From assembly GCF_024204685.1 (NCBI RefSeq), contig NZ_CP100350.1, positions 1 through 64,000 of the forward strand: a DNA stretch of 64,000 nt, written 5' to 3'. The position numbers and the translations under genes are program-made. The notes beneath the pieces were generated by a model. That model saw only the letters and a list, made by a program, of their open reading frames with translations. It made no database searches and was not told the DNA's origin. Every line of letters starts with the position of its first letter. Within the stretch, counting starts at the first letter, position 1. Positions 31,210-41,479 of the stretch are shown here, one piece after another. The DNA comes from Gilvimarinus sp. DA14. GTDB taxonomy: Bacteria; Pseudomonadota; Gammaproteobacteria; Pseudomonadales; Cellvibrionaceae.

Positions 31210-34083
31210 GTGGCACGCCAGGCTACGCGATGGCTTTTGGCCTGGGGATTACTTTTGGCCAGGCGATTACTTCTGGTTAGTCGATTACTACTGGCAGGCG
31301 CGTTAACGCTACTGGCACAACTGGCGTGCGCCGAGACTTATTTTGATTACGCCGCTAAGCCTCTGGCGCAGGCACTACGGGCTTTTTCACGCCAAGTTGA
31401 GCGCCCCGTGCTGTTTAATCCCACCGACGTTGCCGGTAAAACTTCAACCCCTGTAGAGGGCGATTTTTCTCCTCGCCTGGCGCTGCAGCATCTATTGCGC
31501 GATACCGGGATGCAGCCTATCGATTACGCCGATGGCTGGGTGATACGACCGGCCACTCCTGCAAAAACTACTTCCGTGCCCGCGCCGCCTGCCGGGATTT
31601 CTGAAACCTTAGTCCTGGGGTACTACACCGGTTCGCTGCGCAGTGCTCAGGCGCAAAAGCGCGAGGCTGAACGCCGAGAGGATATTATTCTTGCCGAGCG
31701 TATGGGGCGGTTTCCGGCGCTAAACATCGCTGAGGCGATCAAGCGCAGCCCTGGCGTGTCGGTGGTGCGTGATCGCGGCGAAGCGCTGTTTATCAGTATT
31801 CGCGGCCTGCCGACTTATTTCAACTCGCTCACCATTAACGGCGCGCCGGTGGCTAGCAACGAAAATACCCGCACTTCAGAGCAGTACGGCAGACGCTTTC
31901 ACTATGACACCTTACCCACAGAATTAGTGTCGGCGCTGCAAGTGCAAAAAACCAGTTCGGCGGGCGATCCGGCGGGGGCAATTGGTGGGCGGGTGAACTT
32001 GCAAACCTATCAACCTCTGGCGCAAGACGGTAGCGGCGTTGCCGTTAGCGCCGGTGTTGGCTATTCGGATTTAGCCGAATCGGTGGACCCGCGGGCAGCG
32101 TTGATTGGGCACTGGCAAAACGCGGAAGAAAATTTTGGCGTGCTGCTTGGCGTGACTCATGTTCAGCGCAACCTGCGCCAGGACCGAGCGCTAAATTTTC
32201 GTTGGCTGGAAGTGCCGGGCGCTGCGGCGGAGGCCGAAGTCACGCCCGGTAGCCTGCGCCCAACCCTGGAGCTCGAAGAGCGCGAGCGCACCGGTTTAAA
32301 CGCCGCCGTGCAGTGGCAGGGCGAGCAGCTGCAGCTGGCCTACAATGGTCTGGATATCGACCAGTCGATTGATTATCAGGAGTACAGCTACAGCGCCGAT
32401 TACGATCCCACAGAGCTGGTGTCAGGCAGTGCAATATGGCGCGGTAACGCTCTGATAGCCGGGCAGACATTGAGTGGCAGCTCGCAGTTGGGGGTAGAGA
32501 CGGCGGGCCTGGCCGATCGCTTTGGTTTGCACAGTGTGAGCGCCGATTATCAGTGGCGCGACTGGCAGCTTGAACTGGACGCCAGTCATTCGCGCGCGCA
32601 GAGCGTCAACCACGATCCGATACGCCGCACCCGCTTGCGGTTAGATAATACGGTCGCGCTGGATTTTGCCTACCCCCCGTTGGACTCCGAGCAGTTGCCC
32701 GGCATACGCCTGGACGACAACCTGCTGCAGCGGCCATGGATGTATCCGGGCAGACGCCTCGAGTGGCGACGCATTGAGGCGCAGGATAAGCGCGACAGTG
32801 CGAGCGTTGCTTTACGCTGGCTGCCAAACAGCGGCTGGTTAGAGTCGCTTACCACAGGGCTGCGTTTGGAGCGCCACAATCGCGATTATCAGCGCCGCGA
32901 TCATATTTTGAAAGACGGTATTAGCGGCGAGTATTTTTCTGCCGAGTATTTCGCGTCTATCCCGGTGGATAATTTTTTAAGCGCGATCGCGGGCGATTTG
33001 CCCAAGAGCTGGCGTGCGCCTTTGGCGGAATACTTTTGGCAAAACATTGATGAACAGGCGCTGCTACAAACAGCGCCCAGCGCGCAGGATCAATTAAATT
33101 CCTACCGCGTCGAAGAGCAGTTGAGCGCCTGGTACGGGCAAATGAATTTTGCGCTAGACAACTGGCGCGGCAACTTGGGGCTGCGCTACGAGCACAGCCG
33201 CCAGCGTGCTCAGGGCTATGCCTATGATAGCGGCACTGAGCAACTGTCGGCGCGCGATTTAAGCGAGCATTATGGCTATTGGCTGCCGGCGATTAATCTG
33301 GTGTATGAGGCGAGCGTCTCACAGCAGTGGCGACTTGGCCTGTCGCGCACACTCAACCGCCCGGATTTACAAGATCTGGCGCCGCGCCTGACGTTTAACT
33401 CTGGAGACATGGCGACCGCTGAGGGTGGCAACCCTTACCTGCGGCCAGTGAATGCCTGGCAGGCGGATTTAACCTGGGAGTGGTATTTCGCCCCGCAAAG
33501 TTTACTCAGCGCCAGCGTGTTTTATACCCGTCTACAGGATTTTATTCACACCAGCGTGAGCGATACTCAAATTGATGGCCAAGAGTATCAGTTAAGCACC
33601 AAAACAAACGGTGGACGCGCCGATGTCGGTGGGTTGGAGTTGATTTATCAGCAGGTGTTTACGCTGCCCAGGCCGCTGCTTGGTCGCTTGGGGGTGGACG
33701 CTAATATCGCGCTGCTGCAAAGTCGCGCCGACTACTACCGTGACGGCCTGACACTGACCGACGATCTGGCTCAGGTCTCGCCCGCGACGGTGAACCTGGG
33801 GGTATTTTACGAGTGGGATAAACTGGGAATTTACACCCATTACAACTGGCGCGATAAGGTTCTGGAAGAGGTGGGTGACCGCACCTTGGCGGCGCAAAAC
33901 AAAGAGCCTTTCGGTACTCTGGATGCGCAGATATCTTTCGAGCTTGCGTCTGATTTTACCTTGTTGTTGCAAGGCATTAACTTAACCGGTGCCGCCGAGG
34001 TAGAGTCCTACGACGGCACCGAATTTGCCGGTTATACCTACTACGGCAAAACGTTTCTAGCCGGTATTAAAGCGCGCTTTTAA
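31210..34083 (+). CDS. STN-type TonB-dependent receptor (signal transducing)
   Basis: An outer-membrane receptor of about 957 residues. After a signal-peptide region comes a short STN domain ([27 protein letters not shown] ... [18 protein letters not shown]), which contacts FecR in signalling receptors. The plug ([28 protein letters not shown]) and barrel follow, ending KARF. It belongs to the large TIGR01782-like group and is clearly paralogous to the receptor at 37090. The start is uncertain: the frame is open upstream into fecR, and GTG 31210 or a TTG about 13 codons later are possible. The last 17 bp overlap the convergent phosphatase-like gene. Confidence 0.85.
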   Translation: MARQATRWLLAWGLLLARRLLLVSRLLLAGALTLLAQLACAETYFDYAAKPLAQALRAFSRQVERPVLFNPTDVAGKTSTPVEGDFSPRLALQHLLRDTGMQPIDYADGWVIRPATPAKTTSVPAPPAGISETLVLGYYTGSLRSAQAQKREAERREDIILAERMGRFPALNIAEAIKRSPGVSVVRDRGEALFISIRGLPTYFNSLTINGAPVASNENTRTSEQYGRRFHYDTLPTELVSALQVQKTSSAGDPAGAIGGRVNLQTYQPLAQDGSGVAVSAGVGYSDLAESVDPRAALIGHWQNAEENFGVLLGVTHVQRNLRQDRALNFRWLEVPGAAAEAEVTPGSLRPTLELEERERTGLNAAVQWQGEQLQLAYNGLDIDQSIDYQEYSYSADYDPTELVSGSAIWRGNALIAGQTLSGSSQLGVETAGLADRFGLHSVSADYQWRDWQLELDASHSRAQSVNHDPIRRTRLRLDNTVALDFAYPPLDSEQLPGIRLDDNLLQRPWMYPGRRLEWRRIEAQDKRDSASVALRWLPNSGWLESLTTGLRLERHNRDYQRRDHILKDGISGEYFSAEYFASIPVDNFLSAIAGDLPKSWRAPLAEYFWQNIDEQALLQTAPSAQDQLNSYRVEEQLSAWYGQMNFALDNWRGNLGLRYEHSRQRAQGYAYDSGTEQLSARDLSEHYGYWLPAINLVYEASVSQQWRLGLSRTLNRPDLQDLAPRLTFNSGDMATAEGGNPYLRPVNAWQADLTWEWYFAPQSLLSASVFYTRLQDFIHTSVSDTQIDGQEYQLSTKTNGGRADVGGLELIYQQVFTLPRPLLGRLGVDANIALLQSRADYYRDGLTLTDDLAQVSPATVNLGVFYEWDKLGIYTHYNWRDKVLEEVGDRTLAAQNKEPFGTLDAQISFELASDFTLLLQGINLTGAAEVESYDGTEFAGYTYYGKTFLAGIKARF

Positions 34084-35368
34084 GCGCGATAAATCCTATC
34101 CGGTCCAACTCATTTCCCGCACGACCAAAACCGCCCACAAACCCACTGCCGGCCGGAGCGCTCAGGGTTTGACAGTTACCTTGCATAGACCCGCCCGAGA
34201 GGCTGCGGTTTTGATTGGTTTGCAGCGATAAATAGAATACCCGCGTATGCTGCTGATGTTTTGCCGCGCAGGCGGTAACGCTGGTAATCATTTCCCCTGC
34301 AGCCAGGTTGAGCGTTTGTGCATTCCCGCCTTGTCCACCGTGGGTTACGCTAAGGCCGTTAGCGTAATGAAAAGCAATTTGATCCACCCGGCTTCCGGTG
34401 CGCAGGGTAACGGCGTTTAGTACTGGGTAGTTGGCCTGCGCCAGGGCGGGCCCATCGTGATAAAAATTGCCGTGTGGACCGCCGACGCTGTCGCTGTAAG
34501 CGATATTGTTGGCAAACGAAACATCAAACGAAGCGTACACCGGGTCGTGGTCGGATAACGGCTCGCCCTGTTGATCGACAAAGTGCGCTGGCACCGCAGC
34601 GTCGTTCAACGTTAGCTGGACGCCCTCGGCGCTGCGATAGAGAATTTTATCCACTCGCTCGCAGCTGGCGGCATTGGCGTCAAGGCATTGGGTTAAAGCG
34701 GGATCACCGGAGGCGGGGTAAATACCGGCCCGCGAGGTCTGCACCCAGACATCGGTAAAGCCCGCGTTAATATAGGAGTGCAACTGGTCGGGTTCGCGTG
34801 TGTAGCGCGAGTTGGTGTCGCCGGCCACAATCACCGCATGGCCTTGCGAGTGCGTTTCTATGTAATCGAGCAGTTGCATCAGGTTGCTGGCGCGCGCGGC
34901 GTTGGACTGATCGTCCACGGCGGCATCGGCGTGCAGGTTATAAACATCGACCACTGTGTTGTTGGCCAATGTGAGCCGAGAAAAAGAAAAGCCTTTGGGG
35001 GTAAGGCAGTCGGTGCCGGCGTCGAAAATACCGTGGCAGTCGTCCCATTTAACGCGAGTAAAGTCACTGACGGCGGGAAAAGCAAAAAGGTTCATACCAT
35101 CGCCAATGGCGATGTCGCCCGAGTGCGGCGATTGGTAGGGGTGAATAAGCTCGGCAACCAATTCACTGTGGTAGCTGAAATCTTCCTGTACCACAACGAC
35201 GTCATAGTCGTTTAACAGCGGACTGATAAGCGGGGTGTTGGTGGCAGGACTGGCCGAGCTAAAAGCATCGGGCAGGCCGGCGACATTGTAGGTTAATACG
35301 CGAAGCTCTTCTGCGGCGGTTGCACTGCAAACTGCCGTTAGGGTTAATCCCAGCAATAACTGTTTCAC
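34067..35368 (-). CDS. Secreted EEP-fold phosphodiesterase (sphingomyelinase-like) with jacalin-like domain
   Basis: A 433-residue exported protein (signal peptide [18 protein letters not shown]). Residues 20-285 form an endonuclease/exonuclease/phosphatase fold: [25 protein letters not shown] (metal Glu), [20 protein letters not shown] (catalytic Asp/Asn) and LSDHDPVYA (His). The set resembles bacterial neutral sphingomyelinases and related phosphodiesterases. Residues about 300-433 resemble a jacalin-like lectin ([48 protein letters not shown]). GTG at 35368 with AGGAG 7 bp upstream. It converges on and overlaps the STN receptor gene. Confidence 0.8.
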   Translation of the reverse strand: MKQLLLGLTLTAVCSATAAEELRVLTYNVAGLPDAFSSASPATNTPLISPLLNDYDVVVVQEDFSYHSELVAELIHPYQSPHSGDIAIGDGMNLFAFPAVSDFTRVKWDDCHGIFDAGTDCLTPKGFSFSRLTLANNTVVDVYNLHADAAVDDQSNAARASNLMQLLDYIETHSQGHAVIVAGDTNSRYTREPDQLHSYINAGFTDVWVQTSRAGIYPASGDPALTQCLDANAASCERVDKILYRSAEGVQLTLNDAAVPAHFVDQQGEPLSDHDPVYASFDVSFANNIAYSDSVGGPHGNFYHDGPALAQANYPVLNAVTLRTGSRVDQIAFHYANGLSVTHGGQGGNAQTLNLAAGEMITSVTACAAKHQQHTRVFYLSLQTNQNRSLSGGSMQGNCQTLSAPAGSGFVGGFGRAGNELDRIGFIALKSAL

Positions 35369-35536
35369 TGCTCACTCCTTGTCTTATGAAATAAAAATGT
35401 CGCAGAACGGGATTGTTCGGCGACAGTGTTTAGAGCGAGTTTTTTATTCTAGGGGGACAAAGGATTTAATGAACTTTCGGTGGCAGTTGTGTGACGACAA
35501 GAATACGCCGCCACACAGTGGTCTTTGCCAATCGGT

Positions 35537-36988
35537 TTAGCTGTTGCGCAACTTGCCCCAAGGGCCGGTAATGGCCAGAGTGAAACCCGGGCGCTGAATA
35601 TTAACAAACAGCGTGGAGCCGTCCGGTGAAAAGCAGGCGCCGCAGAACTCGCCTTTATCCGGGTGGGCGTTCATCGCCAGGGTATAAATTTTCCCCTGGG
35701 GTGTCATGCCGCGAATATAGTTGACCATATCGGGCGAGTCTGAATAGCTGTCTTCGCAGATGATTAAATCCCCCCAGGGGGCAATGGCCAGATTATCGCA
35801 GGATTCCATGGCCGAACGATCGTGGGTTTCGTACATCAGAGTTAATTGCCCCGGCGCTTCTTTTTCCCGCGCGGTGCCTTCATAGGGGCCGGGGCGGTAG
35901 CGCCAGATCTGGCCGATTTTTTTTGGGCCCCCGCCGGTGGCGGCAAAAAAGATCTCTCGCTCGCCGTTCTCGCGCAGTGCAAACGCGACGCCTTCGCAGC
36001 GCGAGAATTCCGCACAACCCTGGGCGGCGCCGCGCAGGCTCAGATCACCTTCGGGGGATTGCACGTCGCTAAGGTCCTGCCAGTGGCAGTTAAAGCTCTG
36101 GCCAATCTCAATGTGCTGCGCCTTGGGGTTTGTTTTATCTTCGTTCCAGTTGCGGGTAATGGCGCCAGGCCAATCGGTAATGGCCAGCGCCTGCAGTTGC
36201 CCACCAAAGGCCAGCTGTTCTTTGGCATTGGGTTTAAAGCGGTAAAACAGTGAGTGATCAAAATCTTCGGTTAAATAAATAATGCCGCTTTGGCTGTCGA
36301 CTGCTGCTGCTTCGTGAACGAAGCGGCCCATGTCTTTCAGTGGCACCGGGTCGACCAGTGAGTCGGCGCTGGAGGGCACTTCAAAAATAAACCCGTGCTC
36401 GCGACCAAAGCCCTGTTGTTGATTGAGCAGCGATTCCTCACAGGTAAGCCATGAGCCCCAGGGCGTTGCACCGCCGGCGCAGTTGCGCGCGGTGCCAATC
36501 AAGCTTAAGTGTGAGCGTTCAATTTTTTGGGTTTTTAAATTGTAGAGTATGTTGCTGGTGCCACCATTAACGGGCATGTCGTTCTGATAGTGGTCAAAGG
36601 CTTTGCCCTTGGTAAAAGCCCGCGCCTTATCGGCATTACCGCTGAAGGCATCCACTTCGTTGCCCAGCGAGTCGAGTTCGTGGTTGCGCACTAAAATGCA
36701 GTGTGAGTTCTTGCCCGCCACGGGAAAAGCGGCCATACCATCGGGCGCGCTGGGTGTGATGAGGCCATCGCTCATGGTGTCGCCGGTGCGGCTGAGTATG
36801 GTGTAACTGAATCCGCGAGGTAAGTGCAATATGCCGGCCGGGTCGCCCACCAGTTGGCCAAAAGGATCAATGCCGTAGGTGGGATCTTGCGAGTATACCT
36901 GGGCGCGGCCCAAAGGGGAGGCTACCGCACCAAAGGCCATGGCGGCGGCGCTGGCGTTGCGAAGAAAGTGCCGTCGGGTAATTTGCAT
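35537..36988 (-). CDS. Tat-exported PhoX-type (DUF839) phosphatase-like protein
   Basis: A 483-residue protein. The N-terminus MQITRRHFLRNASAAAMAFG carries a twin-arginine signal. The rest matches the PhoX/DUF839 beta-propeller family: LVRNHEL, NCAGGATPWGSWLTCEES, GRFVHEAAAVD, YLTEDFDHSLFYRFKP, CEGVAF, LTLMYETHD, CDNLAIAPWGDLIICEDS and EFCGACFSPDGSTLFVNIQRPG, with conserved Glu/Asp residues that hold Fe/Ca in PhoX. An in-frame ATG at 37063 exists, but the Tat motif and AGGT before 36988 support this start. It is separated from the upstream receptor gene by a terminator. Alkaline phosphatase activity is likely but not certain. Confidence 0.82.
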   Translation of the reverse strand: MQITRRHFLRNASAAAMAFGAVASPLGRAQVYSQDPTYGIDPFGQLVGDPAGILHLPRGFSYTILSRTGDTMSDGLITPSAPDGMAAFPVAGKNSHCILVRNHELDSLGNEVDAFSGNADKARAFTKGKAFDHYQNDMPVNGGTSNILYNLKTQKIERSHLSLIGTARNCAGGATPWGSWLTCEESLLNQQQGFGREHGFIFEVPSSADSLVDPVPLKDMGRFVHEAAAVDSQSGIIYLTEDFDHSLFYRFKPNAKEQLAFGGQLQALAITDWPGAITRNWNEDKTNPKAQHIEIGQSFNCHWQDLSDVQSPEGDLSLRGAAQGCAEFSRCEGVAFALRENGEREIFFAATGGGPKKIGQIWRYRPGPYEGTAREKEAPGQLTLMYETHDRSAMESCDNLAIAPWGDLIICEDSYSDSPDMVNYIRGMTPQGKIYTLAMNAHPDKGEFCGACFSPDGSTLFVNIQRPGFTLAITGPWGKLRNS

Positions 36989-37003
36989 AATGTACCTAGT
37001 AAA

Positions 37004-37033
37004 ACTAAAAAGGGCCGCACAAGGTGTGCGGCC
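37004..37033 (-). terminator. Terminator between TonB receptor and PhoX-type gene
   Basis: GGCCGCAC (37013-37020), loop of 5, GTGCGGCC (37026-37033), followed leftward by CTTTTTAGTTTT. A second small hairpin GGTCATC/GATGACC lies just before it (37043-37060). Readthrough or a separate promoter is needed for the PhoX-type gene; the terminator ends 15 bp before its start. Confidence 0.8.
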
Positions 37034-37089
37034 AAACAAGTTGGTCATCCGAAGATGACCCATGGAGAACCCTGGTAAGGTTCAAACGG

Positions 37090-39708
37090 TTAAAAGCTGC
37101 CACGTACCCCCAGAGCGAAGGTGCGACCATAGTCGGTGTAACTGCGGAACTCGTCGCCATCGACAAACTCTTGTTGCACTTCGCCGGTCAGGTTAATGCC
37201 TTCAACATACACGGCAATGTCTTCGGTAATGTTGTAGGAGGTGCTGAAGTCCAACGAGCCGAATTCATCTTTGTTTTCGGTGGACAGCGAGTTGGTGCCA
37301 ATCTGGTTGAGCACTCCATCGCGCCAGCTGTAGCTAAAGCGCATGGCAAAAGGGCCTTTCTCGTAGAAGGCGGTCAGGTTGTAGCTGTTTTTCGCCACGT
37401 CTTCGAGATCGCCTTCAATCACTGAATCGCCGTCCACATAAGTGGCATTGGAGTCGGTAAGGGTGTAGTTGGCCTGAACGCCTAAGCCGTCAAACGGCGA
37501 GGGCAGGGCGGTGAATACCTGCTGATAAGCAAGCTCAAGGCCAGACACATCGGCATTCGAGCCATTGACCTTGGAAGTCAGTCGATAGACTTCGCCGTTG
37601 TAGGTCAAATCTGACATCTGGGTTTGAATAAAAGTGGAGATGTCTTTGTAGAAAACCCCTGCCGACAGTGCGGTGGCCTCAGCCGGATACCACTCGATGG
37701 TGGCGTCGTACTGCCAGGCTTCGAAAGGTTCCAGGTTGGGGTTGCCGCCGGTGGCGGTGAGAACGTCGCCCGAATTAAAGGTCAGACGCGGGGCCATATC
37801 CTGCAGGTCTGGGCGGGTAATCACTTTGGCAATCGACAGGCGAGTGGTCAGCTCTTCGGTAATGTCGAGCGCCAGGTTTAGCGACGGCAGCACATTGGTG
37901 TAGTCGCTGTCAAAGCTTACTGGGGTGGCTTCGCCATCTACCGAGGCGTGGCCCGATGAGGTTTGCTCGGTTTGCGAGACACGCACACCGATGTTGCCGC
38001 GCAGTACCATATCGCCCACCAGCTGGTTCATGTTCAGCATGGCGTAAGCCGAGTTAATGCTCTCTTCAATGCGATAGGAGTTTTGCAAGTCGCCCGAGGT
38101 TAAAGGTGCCGCCATATCGTCTGCACTGGGGAAGTTCTGCCAGAACTTGTCTTCGTTGGGAATCAACCATGTCTGGGGAAAGCTGCCCGAGGCATCCCCT
38201 AAGAAATCATCCGCAGGCATGTCCAAAAAGTAACTTTCATCAAAGGTCACGCCCTCAATGCCATCGTACAAGCGAATGTCGCGGCGGTCGTAGTCGCGCG
38301 AGCGCTCGCGCAGTTTTACCCCGGCCGAGAACTGATTGAAGCCCAAAAAGTCGATCTCGCGCTGGGCATCAAATTGCAGCGATTGTTCTTCGTCGGCGGC
38401 CTTGATGGTGCGCCATTCCAGACGGCGGCCGGGCCACTCGGAGGGATCGTTCAGGTCGGTGTTGGTGTAGCTGATATTCGGCACAGATTCGCCGTCGACC
38501 TTGGGGAACAAAAAGTCGAACTCGATGCCGCTGGTGCGACGAAAGCGGGTGCGGCGGATAGGATCGGCGTCTTCGCTGTCGGCGGTGGAGTAAAATACAT
38601 CGGCGGTCAGCACCCAGTCTTCTAAGGTGAGTTCACCGTTCAGGCCCAAGGCCAGGTTTTCATCGTGAATGCCCGAGCTTTCGCGGCCAATTTGTACCGA
38701 GCCGTTGGTGGTTGTACCGCCCACCAGAGCGCCGTCGCGAATGATAGCCGAGCCGGGTACTAGTTCGTCATAGTTGTAGTCGGCGCTGTAGGTGAACTCG
38801 TCGTAGTTTACGGTTTGGTCAACGTAGAGCGCGTCGAAGTTGATATCCAGATTGTCGGTAGGGCGCCACTGCACCGCGCCGCTCAGCCCCAGGCGTTCAC
38901 GATCTTCAAATTCCAAGGTGGGGCGCACGCCGCCCGGATCAATGATGGAGCCGGAGTCTTTGACGCCGTCACCGTCTGTGTCTATGCCGTCTGGGATTTC
39001 TTCCCAGCCGAAGTTCAGCGAGCGATCCTGGCGCACGCTGCGCTCGGCGTAGGCGCCGGATACCAGCACACCAAAGGTGTTGTCGTTATTGCTCCAGCTA
39101 GCAAGGCCCGACAGGCGTGGGTCGGTTTCATCGGCAAGCTCTGAGTAGCTCGCCTCGGCCGAGGCGCTAAAGCGGCTTTCTTCTAAATCCAGCGGGCGAA
39201 AGGTTTGTACATTGATGGTGCCGCCAATGGCGCCTTCATCCATTGCTGCGGTGGGGCTTTTAATGACTTCGACGGCCGATACCAGTTCTGCCGGTAGGGT
39301 GTCGTAACGAAATTGGCGGCCGAACTGACCCGAGGTGCGGACATTTTCGTTCACCGCCATGGTGCGGTTGTTCAGGGTAGTTACCTGAAAGTTTGAGCCC
39401 AGCCCGCGCACGCGAACATAAACACCTTCACCGCGATCGCGCACGATGGAAACACCGGTGACTCGTTGCAATGCTTCGGCAATATTCTGCGCCGGAAAGT
39501 TACCAATGTCTTCGGCGATAATCGCATCGACGACGCTGTCGGCATCTCGCTTAAGCGCTACCGCCGATTGCAAACTTTTGGAATAGCTGCCTGTGACGAT
39601 TATTTCTTCCAGTGGATCTGGCGCGCTGATGGTTTGCGCCAATGTTGGTGCGCTTGCCGTGGCAATGGCCATGGCGATAATTCGCTTGCTAAACGTTTTA
39701 GAATTCAT
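37090..39708 (-). CDS. TonB-dependent receptor (TIGR01782-like)
   Basis: An 872-residue outer-membrane receptor with a signal peptide (MNSKTFSKRIIAMAIATASA to LAQ), TonB box (LEEIIVTGSY), plug (IAEALQRVTGVSIVRDRGEGVYVRVRGLGSNFQ) and a barrel ending LGVRGSF. It lacks an STN domain, so it is a transporter only. It is closely related to the STN receptor at 31210 (same [33 protein letters not shown] and [17 protein letters not shown] blocks). GGGGGAG precedes the ATG at 39708. Its neighbour is a PhoX-type phosphatase, suggesting uptake of an organophosphate or its product; this is inference. Confidence 0.88.
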   Translation of the reverse strand: MNSKTFSKRIIAMAIATASAPTLAQTISAPDPLEEIIVTGSYSKSLQSAVALKRDADSVVDAIIAEDIGNFPAQNIAEALQRVTGVSIVRDRGEGVYVRVRGLGSNFQVTTLNNRTMAVNENVRTSGQFGRQFRYDTLPAELVSAVEVIKSPTAAMDEGAIGGTINVQTFRPLDLEESRFSASAEASYSELADETDPRLSGLASWSNNDNTFGVLVSGAYAERSVRQDRSLNFGWEEIPDGIDTDGDGVKDSGSIIDPGGVRPTLEFEDRERLGLSGAVQWRPTDNLDINFDALYVDQTVNYDEFTYSADYNYDELVPGSAIIRDGALVGGTTTNGSVQIGRESSGIHDENLALGLNGELTLEDWVLTADVFYSTADSEDADPIRRTRFRRTSGIEFDFLFPKVDGESVPNISYTNTDLNDPSEWPGRRLEWRTIKAADEEQSLQFDAQREIDFLGFNQFSAGVKLRERSRDYDRRDIRLYDGIEGVTFDESYFLDMPADDFLGDASGSFPQTWLIPNEDKFWQNFPSADDMAAPLTSGDLQNSYRIEESINSAYAMLNMNQLVGDMVLRGNIGVRVSQTEQTSSGHASVDGEATPVSFDSDYTNVLPSLNLALDITEELTTRLSIAKVITRPDLQDMAPRLTFNSGDVLTATGGNPNLEPFEAWQYDATIEWYPAEATALSAGVFYKDISTFIQTQMSDLTYNGEVYRLTSKVNGSNADVSGLELAYQQVFTALPSPFDGLGVQANYTLTDSNATYVDGDSVIEGDLEDVAKNSYNLTAFYEKGPFAMRFSYSWRDGVLNQIGTNSLSTENKDEFGSLDFSTSYNITEDIAVYVEGINLTGEVQQEFVDGDEFRSYTDYGRTFALGVRGSF

Positions 39709-39967
39709 GTGCTCCCCCAAAAAGAGACTGTTGTCGAAGTCTGCGTGCGCCGGGCCCGTGCAAGCAGATTGCGACTGTGTAGAGGGGAGAGAAAGTCAAA
39801 AGGGGACAAAAAATTTTTTATTTTTTTAAATTTAATTTTTATTCGTAGTTGTCACATTTTTTTCATCTTGCCGTGTTTATCTGGCGCGCTTGCGGAGTCA
39901 AAAAACGAAGCAAGGGTAGGGGTTAATTGTCCGGTTGAATGATTGCGGAATAAAAGTTGAGAGAATA
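39709..39967. other. Intergenic region upstream of TonB receptor
   Basis: An AT-rich stretch (39808-39841 is nearly all A and T) that probably contains the receptor promoter. A TTGTCAC-N4-TTTTCAT pair at about 39848 resembles a Pho box but points away from the receptor gene, so it is not claimed. No gene seen. Confidence 0.4.
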
Positions 39968-39988
39968 ACAGGGCGAGAATCGCCCTGT
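39968..39988 (-). terminator. Candidate terminator after DUF4136 gene
   Basis: ACAGGGCGA (39968-39976), loop GAA, TCGCCCTGT (39980-39988), a perfect 9-bp stem; the following T stretch (TATTCTCT leftward) is poor. It lies 28 bp after the stop at 40016. Confidence 0.55.
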
Positions 39989-40015
39989 GAGAAAACATAA
40001 TTTAACGACTTTTGC

Positions 40016-40609
40016 TTAGCGCTTGGGTAGGCTCTGTAAAACGTCGTTAACGGCTTTGCTGATCATCGCTTCAGCTTCCTGTGCATTTTTTTCCACTAGC
40101 TTTTTCCGGTAAACGCCCTGCCAAACTGCGCGTTTTTCAGACCAGTCCACTACATCAATATTAATAGCGCCGGTGTAGCGAATGCGGGTATTGCCGCCTT
40201 CGGTTTCTTGGGTTAAGGGTCCGCTGTACCACGAACTCCACGATTGGTAGTACCCCATACGGTTGGGCGTGATAGGTACAGCGTTGTTGAATGAATCCAG
40301 CTCGTTGTCGACTTCGGCCCGGTAGTTGATGTACAAGTCGCCACCGCTTCGCTGGTATTGGTAACCCTTTGCTTCCATAGTTTCGATAATGCTTTTATCG
40401 AAGCTTTTGCGGTAATGGTCAGAACTTGCCTCGCTGAAAAAGACCACCTCGGGCTCTTCGGTCAGAGAGAAGGTTTGGTATTGGCTAAAGTTTGCGTCTT
40501 TAACACGATGATGGCTGATATCGGGCCGTGGATTTGAACTCTGGCAGGCGGCGATTATGGCGCATAGAAAGATCAATGCCAGTTTTTGCAGTCGTGGTAA
40601 TAACATCAT
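40016..40609 (-). CDS. DUF4136 lipoprotein
   Basis: A 197-residue lipoprotein: signal peptide MMLLPRLQKLALIFLCAIIAAC with Cys as the lipid site. The DUF4136 pattern follows: NFSQYQTFSL near the N-terminus, MEAKGYQYQRSGGDLYINYRAEV, YTGAINIDVVDWSEKRAVWQGVYRKKL, and a C-terminal helix with SKAVNDVLQSLP. Envelope protein of unknown role. It follows a paralogous gene in the same direction (51-bp gap), so the two probably form an operon. Confidence 0.78.
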   Translation of the reverse strand: MMLLPRLQKLALIFLCAIIAACQSSNPRPDISHHRVKDANFSQYQTFSLTEEPEVVFFSEASSDHYRKSFDKSIIETMEAKGYQYQRSGGDLYINYRAEVDNELDSFNNAVPITPNRMGYYQSWSSWYSGPLTQETEGGNTRIRYTGAINIDVVDWSEKRAVWQGVYRKKLVEKNAQEAEAMISKAVNDVLQSLPKR

Positions 40610-40660
40610 GGGAGTCTACTGTGGGTGGTTGCGGGCGCGGCAGGCCGCGCCCTGTAGAAA

Positions 40661-41266
40661 TTACTTGCTTTCTTGTTCGGCAGCGCGGGTGGGGTAACGC
40701 TGGAATATTTGTGTTACAGCGCTGTTAATCGCTGCGCGCGGGTTTTCCATGGCCTCGTCGCTGAGCTTACCTTCGGCGATGCCTTCCCAAATCAGTTGTT
40801 TGGTGTCGGCATCCACCACGTCGATGTTTAGGGTGCCTACCTTGTAGTGCACGGTTTCGGTGTCATTGTACATGGGAAAGCCCATGTACAGGCCCGAGCG
40901 ATAGCCGTAGTAGCCGTAGGAGGCGGTCACTGAAGGAGAACTGCGAATGTCGGTGCGGTTTTCGGTGTTTGAGAAAAAATTCACCAGCAAATCCGGGTCA
41001 GTTTCACTATAGCTGTAACCCAGTGATTCCATTTGTTCGCGCGCGGCGGCTTTAAAGTGCGAGGTCACCAAGGTGGAGTAGCCGTGCTTATCGGTGCCCA
41101 GTGGCTCGACAAAATTAAAGGTTTTATAAGCGGTAAAGTCTGCGCTACGGTCATAATCGCTGCGGATCGTGGGTCCGGTGCTGCAGGCGGTTAATATCAG
41201 CAACAACGCTATCAGCGAAGCGGGCATCAACCCTGTGCGAATTTTATTCAATCCAGTTAATAACAT
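40661..41266 (-). CDS. DUF4136 lipoprotein
   Basis: A 201-residue lipoprotein (signal MLLTGLNKIRTGLMPASLIA, lipobox LTAC). DUF4136 blocks: DYDRSADFTAYKTFNFVEP, MESLGYSYSETDPDLLVNFFS, VGTLNIDVVDADTKQLIWEGIAEGKL and a C-terminal AVTQIFQRYP. GGAG 6 bp before the ATG at 41266 fixes the start, although the frame is open further upstream. First gene of a two-gene unit with 40016; function unknown. Confidence 0.8.
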   Translation of the reverse strand: MLLTGLNKIRTGLMPASLIALLLILTACSTGPTIRSDYDRSADFTAYKTFNFVEPLGTDKHGYSTLVTSHFKAAAREQMESLGYSYSETDPDLLVNFFSNTENRTDIRSSPSVTASYGYYGYRSGLYMGFPMYNDTETVHYKVGTLNIDVVDADTKQLIWEGIAEGKLSDEAMENPRAAINSAVTQIFQRYPTRAAEQESK

Positions 41267-41384
41267 GTCTTTCTCCAACCCTTGGTTTTGTGACTTTGCC
41301 ACAGTATATCGGTTATTTGTCTTGAGGGGCATAGGGGAGGCGCTTGCATAAACAAGCGTCCGCTCACAGCTTGGTCATGCCCAC

Positions 41385-41413
41385 TTTATGCGACAATGTG
41401 TCGCAGCTATAGT
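41385..41413 (+). promoter_or_regulatory. Promoter/operator upstream of His/Met-rich outer-membrane gene
   Basis: TGCGACA (41389-41395), ATG, TGTCGCA (41399-41405): a perfect 17-bp inverted repeat. It lies in the spacer of a possible sigma-70 promoter, TTTATG (41385-41390), 17 bp, TATAGT (41408-41413). The position suggests a repressor or MerR-type activator site; the regulator is unknown. Confidence 0.5.
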
Positions 41414-41479
41414 GCCCCGCCGCATTCCATGGACACGTACAATGGGCACTTTTTACAGTATCTGAATCGGAGAAAACCT

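Noticed and set aside
39840-39870. Pho-box-like pair TTGTCAC-N4-TTTTCAT near the PhoX-type locus
   Set aside because: It reads in the direction opposite to the nearest gene of interest and the second half is weak; there is no gene downstream in its own direction.
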